Assembly: GCA_020638525.1 (NCBI GenBank) | Contig: JACKIL010000001.1 | Coordinates: 62,001 to 126,000 of the forward strand | Source: Caulobacterales bacterium | GTDB taxonomy: Bacteria > Pseudomonadota > Alphaproteobacteria > Caulobacterales > Parvularculaceae | Length of the DNA stretch: 64,000 bases | Direction of reading: 5' to 3' | Shown here: positions 50,169 through 59,402 of the stretch, piece after piece | Position numbering within the stretch: the first letter of the stretch is position 1 | How the letters are laid out: every line of letters starts with the position of its first letter | Notes under the pieces: model-generated | Seen by the model: the letters and a program-made list of their open reading frames with translations, nothing else | What the model was told of the DNA's origin: nothing | Database searches by the model: none | Position numbers and translations under genes: made by a program

Positions 50169-52934
50169 CTAACCGAAAATCGCGTCATAGTCAGCCCTTT
50201 CGAAGACCTCGAGAGCGCCGCCTTTAGTGGCGTTATAGACCTTTCTTTCGTCAGCCTCGAACATGTCGCGGGCGAGCTCGTAGTTGAGCTTCACACGGTG
50301 GAGCTTGGGGTCCTTCCAGGTCTTTCCCTTGCCGAAATAGTCGCCGTGGAAGTGGTTCGGGTCGTCTTCTGTGGAAAGGATGATGTCGCCCTTCCGGATC
50401 GCGCTTTCCGGAATGACGTAGGAGAAATCGACGCCGATCAGGTAGACCTCGCTGAAGCCGAAATAATAGGCGAGCTGCAGGTTGATGTGGGTGACGGACT
50501 GCCCGCAATAGACGCGCCGCGCCGCATCGACCGAAAAGCGCGGCACGCAGAAGGAAGGGCTCTCCTGCTCGTAGAAGCCGCGGTTCATCTGGAAGAAGAA
50601 GACATTGTCCTCTTTCGGGTGCAGCTTTCGGTAGAGCGTCGGGAAAAGCTTGTACTCGCCCTGATACGCTTTGATCGCGTCGATGTTTTCTTTCATCACC
50701 GAGCTGTCCTCGACGACGTAGAATGTCGGGTCGAAGCCCATTTCGGCTTTCTTGTAGAAGATGCCGTTGACGGCGAAGGTGAATTCTTTGCGGAGCTTCG
50801 TCAGGTCAGTCTTGTTGATGGAGGGGCCGTTGCCGATGATGATGCAACGCTCTCCGCGCCATTTGTCTTTCAGCGTGGCGATCGCGTCGAAGTCCGGCGC
50901 TTGATGGAAAGACTCTTCCTTCGAGATGACGTACGGCGCCGGCGCGGATGGTCCGTCTGCGGGCGTGCTGATGCGATCGCCGATCTCTGCGAAGTCTGAT
51001 GAAGCGATGAAGCTGGCAAGGCGCGAGGCCGCTTCTTCCGGAGAGGCGCACGTCACGTCCTCGCGCGGGGCGTTCTCGTCCGGATAGGAGACCGGGCGGT
51101 CGGCGCGCTCAATCTCGACAATCTTCGCGCCAGCCGGAATGGCGTCGCGAATGAGCGACGAATAGGGCCGCATGACGGCGAAGGCTCTCGCGCCGATCTT
51201 CATCAGGCAAGCGCGATTGAATGTCAGCGAAGGAAGACCTTCCGCGGCGATAGCGGCCCGCTGGCCCTGATCGCCCGTCTCGACCTCCGTCGTAACGAAG
51301 ACGATGCGGCGTCCATCTTTCATCAACGCTTTCGCCGCCGAGGCCATGGCGCGAACCTGTGCTTGCGATTGCGGCAGGAAAATCGCGTCATATTGCTGAC
51401 GCTGCGCCTTGGCGATGGGCGCCGAAAGCGCGATGCTTGCACGCAGGAGATCGACGACGCCATTCGTCAGCGCATCGAATTTCATCTGCAATTTCTCGAT
51501 GGACGGCTCGTCGATCGCGATCGCACGGCGAATACCGGCCTCGACAAAGGGGCGCATGTCGTCAGCGGGGTCGACGAAGGCTGCAGCGCCCGCAGGCGTG
51601 GCGTGCAATGTATCGTTCAACGCATTGGCGTTGGCGAAAGCGTTGATGACCGCATATTGCGCCGTGCGCTTCATGAAGCGCGCGCGATCCTCGTAAGCGT
51701 GCAGGCCTTCTGCGAATACGAAGGGCGCATTCTCGCTGACGTCCTCAACGTTCACCGGCGCGCGGGCGCGGTCGAACAGCATCTTCGCCGCGTCGAGATG
51801 TTCAGCGGGCGTGTCTTTCACCATGCTGCCGCGCTTGCGGCGATAAACGCCCGAAAGCCTGTTCGTTGGTGCGAATGCGTAGCCATTGCGCATGATGCGC
51901 TGCCAGAGGTCCCAGTCTTCGCAGCCAAAACGCAGAGTTTCATCGAAGCCGCCATGCGCGCGAACGATTTCGGTGAACAGCATCGGCGCGTGCGCGTTGA
52001 AGGGGCATTCGCCGCTTGAATTGACGAAGTCGACGACCTTGCACGAAACGTCGCGCCGCTTGATCCGCCGCTCGGCTTCGTCGAGTGTAATATTTTGCGG
52101 CATGGTGATGAGGCGGCAGTAAACGCCGGCATAGGCGCGGTCCGCCGCGGTGTCATTCTTCACCAATTGCTTTATCGCCGTGAGGCGCGTTTCGAGCGCA
52201 TCGGGGAAGAAGAAGTCGTCGCTGTCGAGAAAGGTGATGAGCGGCGCGCAGGCGAGGCGCAGGCCTGTATTGCGCGCGGCGCTGAGGCCGGAGTTGACGG
52301 CGTGACGCGCAAAGTGGAACCGGTCATCGTCTTTCGCCGCACCCATGGCGACGGCCATCGATCCGTCCGTACTCGCATCGTCGACAATGATCGCCTCGAA
52401 GTCCTTAAATGTCTGTCGTCTTAAGCTTTCGATTGTCTCGGCGACATGGCGGCGCTCATTATACATCGGGACGACAACGGAGATTTGCGGGGCGCCGTCG
52501 TGCTCTGCAATCGTCGGCAGGGGGCGGCGCTCATGTGCGTGCTCCCGCCGGGCGGCGCGAACATTCGCAAGCGCGCGGTCGAGAAGGGTCTCCGCTTCGC
52601 GTAGGTCTTCGCTCTTGTCGATCGCGCGGCTTTCGTCGCGGACGGCGGATTTTGCGGGCGCTGCTGCGGCAGGTGGCGTCGGCGCCGGGCCGGACGGATT
52701 ATCGGAGTTTTTCGTATTGGCGGCTGAAAGCGCCGCGCTGAGTTCTGCGATCTTTCGCCCGGCGGTTCGCAGGATAACGCCGACGACCGCCAAACCGGCG
52801 GCGCCGGCCGCGGCGAGCGTCAGGAGAACGCCGCGCCAAGGCGCGAACGCCGCGCCCGCAATCGCGAGGCCGATGACGGCGATTCCGGCCAGGAGAAAGA
52901 TCAGTCGCCGCTTTCGCCAGAGCACGCTGTACAT
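50169..52934 (-). CDS. Large glycosyltransferase: two TM helices, GT2 domain, GNGPS domain
   Basis: 921 residues. Two membrane helices lie in 1-60, a Pro/Ala linker and short coiled coil to about 135, then a GT2 domain (SVVVPMYNERRHVAETI; AIIVDDASTDGS; FLDSDDFFFPDAL) at about 150-400. An unassigned region runs to 690. A C-terminal DUF115/MAF-like domain begins IIGNGPSINKTDL (near 699) and ends with NHFHGDYFGKGKTW. The same C-terminal domain recurs at 55688-58552, pointing to duplication. ATG 52934 follows AGGA; a TTG two codons earlier is too close to it. Confidence 0.82.
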   Translation of the reverse strand: MYSVLWRKRRLIFLLAGIAVIGLAIAGAAFAPWRGVLLTLAAAGAAGLAVVGVILRTAGRKIAELSAALSAANTKNSDNPSGPAPTPPAAAAPAKSAVRDESRAIDKSEDLREAETLLDRALANVRAARREHAHERRPLPTIAEHDGAPQISVVVPMYNERRHVAETIESLRRQTFKDFEAIIVDDASTDGSMAVAMGAAKDDDRFHFARHAVNSGLSAARNTGLRLACAPLITFLDSDDFFFPDALETRLTAIKQLVKNDTAADRAYAGVYCRLITMPQNITLDEAERRIKRRDVSCKVVDFVNSSGECPFNAHAPMLFTEIVRAHGGFDETLRFGCEDWDLWQRIMRNGYAFAPTNRLSGVYRRKRGSMVKDTPAEHLDAAKMLFDRARAPVNVEDVSENAPFVFAEGLHAYEDRARFMKRTAQYAVINAFANANALNDTLHATPAGAAAFVDPADDMRPFVEAGIRRAIAIDEPSIEKLQMKFDALTNGVVDLLRASIALSAPIAKAQRQQYDAIFLPQSQAQVRAMASAAKALMKDGRRIVFVTTEVETGDQGQRAAIAAEGLPSLTFNRACLMKIGARAFAVMRPYSSLIRDAIPAGAKIVEIERADRPVSYPDENAPREDVTCASPEEAASRLASFIASSDFAEIGDRISTPADGPSAPAPYVISKEESFHQAPDFDAIATLKDKWRGERCIIIGNGPSINKTDLTKLRKEFTFAVNGIFYKKAEMGFDPTFYVVEDSSVMKENIDAIKAYQGEYKLFPTLYRKLHPKEDNVFFFQMNRGFYEQESPSFCVPRFSVDAARRVYCGQSVTHINLQLAYYFGFSEVYLIGVDFSYVIPESAIRKGDIILSTEDDPNHFHGDYFGKGKTWKDPKLHRVKLNYELARDMFEADERKVYNATKGGALEVFERADYDAIFG

Positions 52935-52965
52935 TGTCAAGTCCTGATTGCCGGGCGAGAAGAGG

Positions 52966-54255
52966 TTATTCCGTTGCGTTTCCGGCCACTCTGAAGAGCG
53001 CGGTGCGGAAGCCGGCAGCGACGAGTTTCATGTCGCCCCTCGGGGAGATTTCTTCGTCAACGAAAGTCTTGATGTCAGGCCAGTCGACGGTTTCGTAATC
53101 GTCAAACAGGATGAGGCCGCCTGACCGCATGAAGGGACGATAGTTCTCGAAATCGCGTTTGACGCCGCCATAGCTGTGGTCGCCGTCGATGATAAGCAGG
53201 TCGATCTGCTCGCCTCTCATCTTCTCAAGCGTTTCCGTCGCCTCGCTCATTCCTTGAATAATCTCGATGTCCTTCGCTGGCACGTTCATGGCGGCGAGAT
53301 TATAGTCGAGCGCTTCCCGCGTGACGCCGACTTGCGTGATGATGTCGGCGTTGGATCGATCATAATAGCCCTTCAGCGGATCTATCAGCGTCATCTTCAC
53401 GCGCTTGTTTCTCAGACGGCATGCGTCATAGACAGCGCCGGCGCCAATCCCGAACAGAACGCCGATTTCCACGATATGGATTTCCGGACGCTGCAGCGAC
53501 ATCGCCGCAATGATTCTGGCGAGAATGGTCTGGATATCAGTCGCAAGACGACCGACGCTGAGATGCTCAAGCGTCATGATGCGGTCGGCGAGGTAGCGCA
53601 CGCTGCTGCGCGATTGCGCAACGCCGAGGGGCGTCGCCCAGTCTTCGACGAGCTTCAGCGTATCGGTGTGGGTAAGCTCCCGGCTGTGGACGTGATGGGT
53701 GAGCCGCGCGCGTTCAATCCGATCGATCCGGACCGCCTGCTTGGAAGCGAGCTTTTCGGCTTTCTCAGCAGTGTGGCGTGCATTCGCAATCGCCGATCGC
53801 GAAAGGTCCTCGCCGAAACGCGAGATCATGGGCTCGATTTTCTCGACGCGCGCGACGAGATATTTCACGGCCTCACCGCTCGCCCGGGTGGCGGCGAGAC
53901 GCTTAACTTCAAAAAGCTGCGCCTCCGTTGCGGCGAGCTTCTTGCGCATGACGTCCGCCTCGTTGCGAAGAGTGGCTAGCTGGCTGCGAAGGAGGGTCGC
54001 GTCCGCTGCCTGCTTTTTGGCCTGCTCGTGGCCTCGGCGCATCTGGACGTAGGTCCGCAGGCCGCCAGCGGCGAGCAGAAGCGAACACGATGCGAGAGCG
54101 GCGAGGTAAAGCGCCGGAAACGGTTCAGGAGCCGAAAAATCGACGCGAATCAGCTTCGTGAGGAAATACGCCGCGCCCAGGAGCGCCAACAGGCCCGCAG
54201 CGAGAACGGAAATCCAATAAAGAAGGAGGCCCAAGGCCGGCCTGGACTGTCGCAT
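52966..54255 (-). CDS. Membrane-anchored coiled-coil methyltransferase
   Basis: 429 residues: two N-terminal membrane helices (about 8-30 and 46-66), an extended coiled coil (about 70-175, rich in Ala/Glu/Lys heptads such as LRSQLATLRNEADVMRKKL), then a SAM-binding domain (VEIGVLFGIGAG near 259; LIIDGDHSYGGVKRDF near 353; GGLILFDDY). The last part fits the methyltransferase 24 group. Anchors plus coiled coil plus methyltransferase recall WbdD-type chain terminators. It is the first gene of the minus-strand group, divergent from 54595. Confidence 0.82.
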   Translation of the reverse strand: MRQSRPALGLLLYWISVLAAGLLALLGAAYFLTKLIRVDFSAPEPFPALYLAALASCSLLLAAGGLRTYVQMRRGHEQAKKQAADATLLRSQLATLRNEADVMRKKLAATEAQLFEVKRLAATRASGEAVKYLVARVEKIEPMISRFGEDLSRSAIANARHTAEKAEKLASKQAVRIDRIERARLTHHVHSRELTHTDTLKLVEDWATPLGVAQSRSSVRYLADRIMTLEHLSVGRLATDIQTILARIIAAMSLQRPEIHIVEIGVLFGIGAGAVYDACRLRNKRVKMTLIDPLKGYYDRSNADIITQVGVTREALDYNLAAMNVPAKDIEIIQGMSEATETLEKMRGEQIDLLIIDGDHSYGGVKRDFENYRPFMRSGGLILFDDYETVDWPDIKTFVDEEISPRGDMKLVAAGFRTALFRVAGNATE

Positions 54256-54594
54256 GAACCGAAATCCGCGCCGCAGGATTGCGTCTGTGGGCGATGCCTG
54301 AATTGGGCCGGCTTTTCAAGTCGCCGCGCACGCAGAGCGCCGAGCGGGCCGGTTACGGCCACCCCGGAACGCGACGGACGGATGTTACAAATGTAACAAG
54401 CAGAATGCTCATCGCCGGTTGCCACGGGGGGCGCAATAGCCGAAGAGGACGGAGGCGGCGGCCGGGCGGGGAGCAGTCAACAGGCGAAGCAGCGCCCGGG
54501 AAGGGCCATTGAGCACTCGCGCAGCCTTGGACGACAGCTATGCTCAAGTGACAGCGACTTCACAGTATTTGGATTGAATTGACGCGGATAGCGC
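54256..54594. other. 339-bp divergent intergenic region
   Basis: It separates two divergently transcribed methyltransferase genes and must hold promoters for both. No coding potential or RNA gene is recognised. The most AT-rich part contains a palindrome at 54383-54398. Near the right end the sequence becomes AT-rich again before the 54595 start. Confidence 0.6.
54383..54398. promoter_or_regulatory. Operator-like palindrome
   Basis: TGTTACAAATGTAACA is a 6-4-6 perfect inverted repeat, typical of a dimeric repressor or activator site. It is 128 bp before the 52966-54255 gene's start and 197 bp before the 54595 start. The binding protein cannot be named. Confidence 0.4.
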
Positions 54595-55548
54595 ATGACC
54601 GAGCTGGAACTCTATTCCACACACCGCATTCGAAACCGGCCCGAAATGCTGGCGAAGGTTCGCCAGGCGGTGATCGAGCACCGGTTCTCCAAGCTTAGCG
54701 GCTGGGAGGAGGGCGGCGAGGAGCGCTATGCGGCCGATATCGACCGCCACGCCTTCAAGCGTCACGATTCAACGGTCGAATACATCGTTCCCTGGGTCAA
54801 TCAGTCCTTTCCGCTTGAGGGAAAGACGATCGTCGAAGTCGGCTGCGGAACAGGATCGAGCACCGCCGCCTTCGCCAAATTCTCCGGCCATGTCTTCGGA
54901 TACGACATTGCGGGCGCATCCGTTGAGGGGGCGAAGGCGCGCCTCGCCGCGCATGGTCTCGCCGACCGGGCGACCTTCTGCGCCGCAGAGCCGCAGGCGC
55001 TTCTGAAGACGATTGAGGAGCGGCATCGCGAAGAAAAAGCCGACGTCGTTTTGATGTTCGCCCTGCTTGAACACCAGACGCTTGCGGAGCGGCTCGAAAC
55101 CTTACGGATCGGTCAGGCTGTCACCAAGCCGGGCGGCGTCATCGTCATCGCTGAAACGCCGAACCGTTTGACCTATTTCGATCACCACACCTCGCAGCTT
55201 CCGTTCTTCCATATGCTGCCGCTCGACTTGCAACTACTTATTGCGAAAGAATCGCCGCGCCGCGATTTCCGGGAGAACATAAGGCTGAAGATCGAAGAAT
55301 GCGGCGACGGCGATCCGCCGCTTGAGCACCTGATCCGCTGGGGTCAGAGCGTCAGCTTCCATGAGTTCGATCTTGCTTTCGACAATGTCGATTCGCGGAT
55401 CATTGGCAGCGGCGACCATCCGAACATCATGCGGCTGCGCCCGCCCAAGTCGGAAGAAGTTGCACTGCGCAGTTTCATGGAGGAGACAGGGATCAAGCGG
55501 CATCCCGGCTTCATGAGGTATTTTCTCGATCTGATCATCAGGGTCTGA
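54595..55548 (+). CDS. Class I SAM-dependent methyltransferase
   Basis: 317 residues. A short helical N-terminus (ELELYSTHRIRNRPEML) precedes motif I VEVGCGTGSSTAAFA (near residue 80), YDIAGASVEGAKARL and VVLMFALLEHQ. The C-terminal 100 residues (after PGGVIVIAETPNRLTYFDHHT) form an extra lid. Probably methylates a sugar or lipid carrier in the surface-glycan pathway. It is the first gene of a plus-strand run leading to the ABC exporter. Confidence 0.83.
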   Translation: MTELELYSTHRIRNRPEMLAKVRQAVIEHRFSKLSGWEEGGEERYAADIDRHAFKRHDSTVEYIVPWVNQSFPLEGKTIVEVGCGTGSSTAAFAKFSGHVFGYDIAGASVEGAKARLAAHGLADRATFCAAEPQALLKTIEERHREEKADVVLMFALLEHQTLAERLETLRIGQAVTKPGGVIVIAETPNRLTYFDHHTSQLPFFHMLPLDLQLLIAKESPRRDFRENIRLKIEECGDGDPPLEHLIRWGQSVSFHEFDLAFDNVDSRIIGSGDHPNIMRLRPPKSEEVALRSFMEETGIKRHPGFMRYFLDLIIRV

Positions 55549-55687
55549 TCGGCCGGGCGGGGTGAAGGGATGTTGAGGGCGCGCCATTTTTGTTTCGCGG
55601 AGTGCGCCGCGTTGGTGCGCAGTCCTTGCGCATGGGGCGGGGGCTCCTTCAGCCTTTCAGGCGCCGATTGCGGAGCGGATCGTTCGC

Positions 55688-58552
55688 ATGGCTGACGATC
55701 CGCCCTCGCGGTTGACGCCGCTTCGCCAATCGGCAAGAACGCCTGCGTGCAGCAGCAGGCAAGACACGACGCAAGTGAATTCAGTCGCCATTGTGACCAT
55801 GGTCCAATTGAAGGACCTGCCTTGGGCATATTCTTCACTGCAAAGTCTTCGACAGCTGCGCGGCGAAGGGTTGTTTCGTCTCGTCCTGATCAACGACGCT
55901 TGCGATCCGGAAACAGCCGCCCGCATTGAAGCCGCCGTTGACGGCGTCGTCATCAGTGATGGGCGCAATCTTGGCGTTGCGGGCGGGCGTAACCGTCTTG
56001 TACGCGAAGCGGCGGCGCGCGGCGCGAAATTCATTCTGTCGATCGACGACGATATTCTGCTGCCGGAAGATTTCGCCGAAACGCTCTGGGCCGAATACAA
56101 AGCGCTTGAGGAAGCAGGGGCTTCGCCTGGCATTCTCACGCCTGCAACGCTCGATTTTCATGCGGTGAAAGGCGCGCTCTACGATGCCTACGCGTTGGCT
56201 CCGCTCGAAAACGGGGGCGCCATCGCAACGCCGTCGACGGCGGAAGTTCGTTCACGCCTTGCTAGCTTTGAAGGCTTCGATAACGCCGCCATCTATCACA
56301 TGGGCATTCGCGACTGGCATGGCGCTTATTGCTTCACGAGCGGGGAGGCGGACAACGCCATCCAGCAAGCCTATCAAATCGAGCCCGCGCGCTTCCATGG
56401 CGCGCAAGCCGGGCTGAAGGCCTCGCCAGAAGCAAAATCTGCGATCATCAATGGCGCGGATCCTATCCCGATCGATACGGCGCCTGGCGGCATCTGCCTT
56501 TATTCCGTTGCGCTCTTCGACGAGGTTGGCGGGATCTGCGAGAGCTTTAACCCGTTCGGATATGAAGACGCGGATTTCGCGCTGAGAGCGTCGGAGCATG
56601 GCTATCGCCATTTCTGCGCGCCGCGCGCGATCGCGATTCACGACATCGCCGCGCGCTTGAGCGAACGGCCGCTGCCGGTGCTGATGGCGGCGCAAGGGAA
56701 GATGGCCGGCGCGCTGACGAGCCGCCACCTTGCGGGAGGTGAAGCGGCGGGTTCCTTCATTGCGATTGCGCGCCGGCTTTTCACGAGCCTCGGCGCAAAG
56801 AAGCCGATCGGGCGCGAGGCCGGGTTTGAATTCCTGTCGCTGCGCCGTCTTTCCTGCCTTCTTGCTTTTTCTTCTAACGCGCTCGTATTCGGCCTGCCTG
56901 ATGCGTCCGCCAAAGCTGCGCCATCCGCCGCAGCGTGTGCGGAGCTTCTGAAGAACCTCGTTTCGGCGATTTATAAGCCGTGTACGGATTTATCTGTCGC
57001 CGTCGAGGGCGCCCGCGTCGTCGCGCGCTCAGGTGATCGCGAAGAGACGCTCTTCGACGGCGAGGTTCGGGCGTCAGGCGAAGAGACGACGATCGATATC
57101 GCCGCCATGCGCCTTTCATCGCCGCGCGAGCTTGTGCCTCCGCTGCTCAGGACCTTGTCCGCCTCCGGGGGCGGCCCCGCGATTCTTTCCGGGCGGTTCG
57201 TGCTCGGCGCGGGAGGGGCGTTCCGTCTCGAAGGAGTGAAACTTGCGACGGAAAGCGGGTTCATGCTCACCGCCAATGGTGAGGGCGTGCGGCCCGCCCG
57301 TCCGGAACACGCCGTCGCGCCGATCCGGATCGAGCGACTGTCGCTCTTGATTGAAGACCTTGGCGCGTTGCCGCGGTTGCTCGCATTCCTCTCGGACATG
57401 GACGAGCGCTCGCCGCGCGACTATGTCGGCGCACTGCAGTCCGCCTATGCCCAGCCCGGTCTTTCGACCCTGTTTGACTGGTTGACGGGAGCGAGCAATA
57501 TGCTGACCGTCGAGGTGAGCGGCGTCCTTGATGGCGCGCCAGAGCCGCCGTCTCTGGAAGTCGTCTGCAAACCGGCGCCGGCGGGCGCCGTCAGGAATGT
57601 AAAGGTCGCCAGGCTTATGACGGATCCGGCACTTGCGGCGCGGGCGCGTTCGCCGATGACGGCAGTCAGGGCGAAAGTGAAAAGAACGATCGACACGGTC
57701 GCCCGGCTGGTTGGGGAAGATCCCAAAGTCGCGCCGTTCCCTGACGCCTACAATCCGAGTACGCTGACCAGACTTTCGTGGAAGGCGCGCTACATCGCCG
57801 CCTCGCGCGGAATCGCGCTGACCGGCAACGAAGCGCGCATTCTCCAATACAAAGATTCAGGCCGCGGAAAGCGCGCCTTCATCATCGGCAATGGCCCGTC
57901 GCTCAATCAGCTTGATCTGACGAAGCTGAAAGACGAAGCGACGTTCGGCGTCAACGCCATCTATCTCAACAAGGACTCGATGGGTTTTCTGCCTACGCAC
58001 TATATCGTTGAGGATGTGTTCGTCGCCGAAGACCGGGCGGGCGAGATCAACGCGCTCAAAGGGCCGACAAAATGGTTCGGCAACTATCTGCGCTATTGCC
58101 TCGACGGCGGCCCCGATGCTTGCTGGATGAATGTCGCCTGCGACTATCGGAACTATCCGAACTTCCCGAATTTCTCGCGCAACGCCGCGCGCATTGTCTG
58201 GGTTGGCGGCACGGTGAGCTATGTCGCCATGCAGCTCGCCTACTTCATGGGGTATGATCCGGTTTACATAATCGGTTTCGACCACAGTTATTCTGTTCCC
58301 AAGGACGCGCAGGTCGAAGGGCGCGCTATCACGTCGACGAGCGACGATCCCAACCATTTCCATCCGGACTATTTCGGCAAAGGCTATCGCTGGCACGACC
58401 CGCGGGTCGATCGCATGGAAGTCGCTTACGGGCGGGCCCGTGAGGCCTATGAAGCCGCCGGACGGCGCATCTACAATGCGACGGCGGGCGGAAAACTTGA
58501 GGTGTTCGAACGCGTCGCTTATGATTCCCTGTTCCGGACCGGGAATACTTGA
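55688..58552 (+). CDS. Large GT2-like protein with C-terminal GNGPSL domain
   Basis: 954 residues. An N-terminal glycosyltransferase-like domain has VAIVTMVQLKDLPWAYSSL, LINDACD, GGRNRLVREA, SIDDDILLPEDF near 117, and FNPFGYEDADFALR near 295. A middle region (about 380-690) is of unknown type, with strand-rich stretches. The C-terminal domain begins FIIGNGPSLNQLDL (near 733) and ends with NHFHPDYFGKGYRW, nearly the same as in 50169-52934. The two proteins look like diverged paralogues. The 8 bp to the ABC permease start suggest co-translation with the exporter. Confidence 0.8.
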   Translation: MADDPPSRLTPLRQSARTPACSSRQDTTQVNSVAIVTMVQLKDLPWAYSSLQSLRQLRGEGLFRLVLINDACDPETAARIEAAVDGVVISDGRNLGVAGGRNRLVREAAARGAKFILSIDDDILLPEDFAETLWAEYKALEEAGASPGILTPATLDFHAVKGALYDAYALAPLENGGAIATPSTAEVRSRLASFEGFDNAAIYHMGIRDWHGAYCFTSGEADNAIQQAYQIEPARFHGAQAGLKASPEAKSAIINGADPIPIDTAPGGICLYSVALFDEVGGICESFNPFGYEDADFALRASEHGYRHFCAPRAIAIHDIAARLSERPLPVLMAAQGKMAGALTSRHLAGGEAAGSFIAIARRLFTSLGAKKPIGREAGFEFLSLRRLSCLLAFSSNALVFGLPDASAKAAPSAAACAELLKNLVSAIYKPCTDLSVAVEGARVVARSGDREETLFDGEVRASGEETTIDIAAMRLSSPRELVPPLLRTLSASGGGPAILSGRFVLGAGGAFRLEGVKLATESGFMLTANGEGVRPARPEHAVAPIRIERLSLLIEDLGALPRLLAFLSDMDERSPRDYVGALQSAYAQPGLSTLFDWLTGASNMLTVEVSGVLDGAPEPPSLEVVCKPAPAGAVRNVKVARLMTDPALAARARSPMTAVRAKVKRTIDTVARLVGEDPKVAPFPDAYNPSTLTRLSWKARYIAASRGIALTGNEARILQYKDSGRGKRAFIIGNGPSLNQLDLTKLKDEATFGVNAIYLNKDSMGFLPTHYIVEDVFVAEDRAGEINALKGPTKWFGNYLRYCLDGGPDACWMNVACDYRNYPNFPNFSRNAARIVWVGGTVSYVAMQLAYFMGYDPVYIIGFDHSYSVPKDAQVEGRAITSTSDDPNHFHPDYFGKGYRWHDPRVDRMEVAYGRAREAYEAAGRRIYNATAGGKLEVFERVAYDSLFRTGNT

Positions 58553-58559
58553 CGCGATC

Positions 58560-59402
58560 ATGAGCGAAAATATCACCGTCTACAGCGCCAAGAAGCACGA
58601 ACGTGTGTCCGCATTCGAGGCGGTGCGCGCCCTGGCGACAGAGATATGGACGCATCGCTGGCACATCGCGCAGATCTTCCGGCGCGACTTCGCGAACACC
58701 TATCGGCTGACGCGCTTTGGCGCGATCTGGAACTATATCCTTCCTCTGGTGCCGATCAGCGTGTGGGTCACGCTCAACAGCCTGCGTCTCTTCCCGGTCT
58801 TTGATGGCGTCAAAAGCGTCGTCTATGTAACGATGGGCGTCACCGCGTGGTTCTTCTTTGCAGGTTTCGTCAGCGTTCCAATCTCGACGGTTGAAAGCAA
58901 GATCAAGGAAGTCTCGCGTTCGCAGTTGCCGCTCATAGGCGTCATCATTGCGAGCTTTGCGAACCTCATCTTCGATACGCTTGTGAGGTTTGCTGGCGTC
59001 GTCATCGTCTTTGCGATCTTTCAGGGCGCGCCGCATTGGCAGGTCATCTTTGCTCCTCTCATCATCCTGTCTGGCATGCTGTTCTTTTCCGGCTTGGGCC
59101 TCACGCTCGCAGTTTTCAATCTCGCCTATCGCGATGTGGCGAAAGTCGTGAGCATCATCTTGCAATACGGCATGCTCTTGAGTTCGGTCGTGTTTCCGTT
59201 CGACCACATGCCGCCGCTTTCGGAGATTTCGCTTTTTAATCCGTTTTACGTTTTCATCGATGCGACGCGCACGCTCGCCGTTTTCGGTGAACTTCGCCAC
59301 CCCATCGCGCTCGGCGTATTCTCCTTTGTAGGCGTCTTGCTCTTTCTCTTCTCGTGCCGGCTCATCTACGTCGCGCAACCGAGACTGAAGGGGTTCGCCT
59401 GA
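58560..59402 (+). CDS. wzm: ABC transporter permease, polysaccharide export (Wzm/KpsM family)
   Basis: 280 residues with six membrane helices and the ABC-2 layout: FRRDFANTYRLTRFGAIWNYILP (amphipathic start typical of Wzm/KpsM), helices between about 55 and 265, and a final RLIYVAQPRLKGF tail. It forms the channel that flips lipid-linked O-antigen or capsule polymer. The stop overlaps the ATP-binding subunit's start. Confidence 0.9.
   Translation: MSENITVYSAKKHERVSAFEAVRALATEIWTHRWHIAQIFRRDFANTYRLTRFGAIWNYILPLVPISVWVTLNSLRLFPVFDGVKSVVYVTMGVTAWFFFAGFVSVPISTVESKIKEVSRSQLPLIGVIIASFANLIFDTLVRFAGVVIVFAIFQGAPHWQVIFAPLIILSGMLFFSGLGLTLAVFNLAYRDVAKVVSIILQYGMLLSSVVFPFDHMPPLSEISLFNPFYVFIDATRTLAVFGELRHPIALGVFSFVGVLLFLFSCRLIYVAQPRLKGFA

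Noticed and set aside
58329..59378. A 349-residue minus-strand frame rich in charged residues.
   Set aside because: Complement of the ABC permease; hydrophobic helices read backwards give charged runs.
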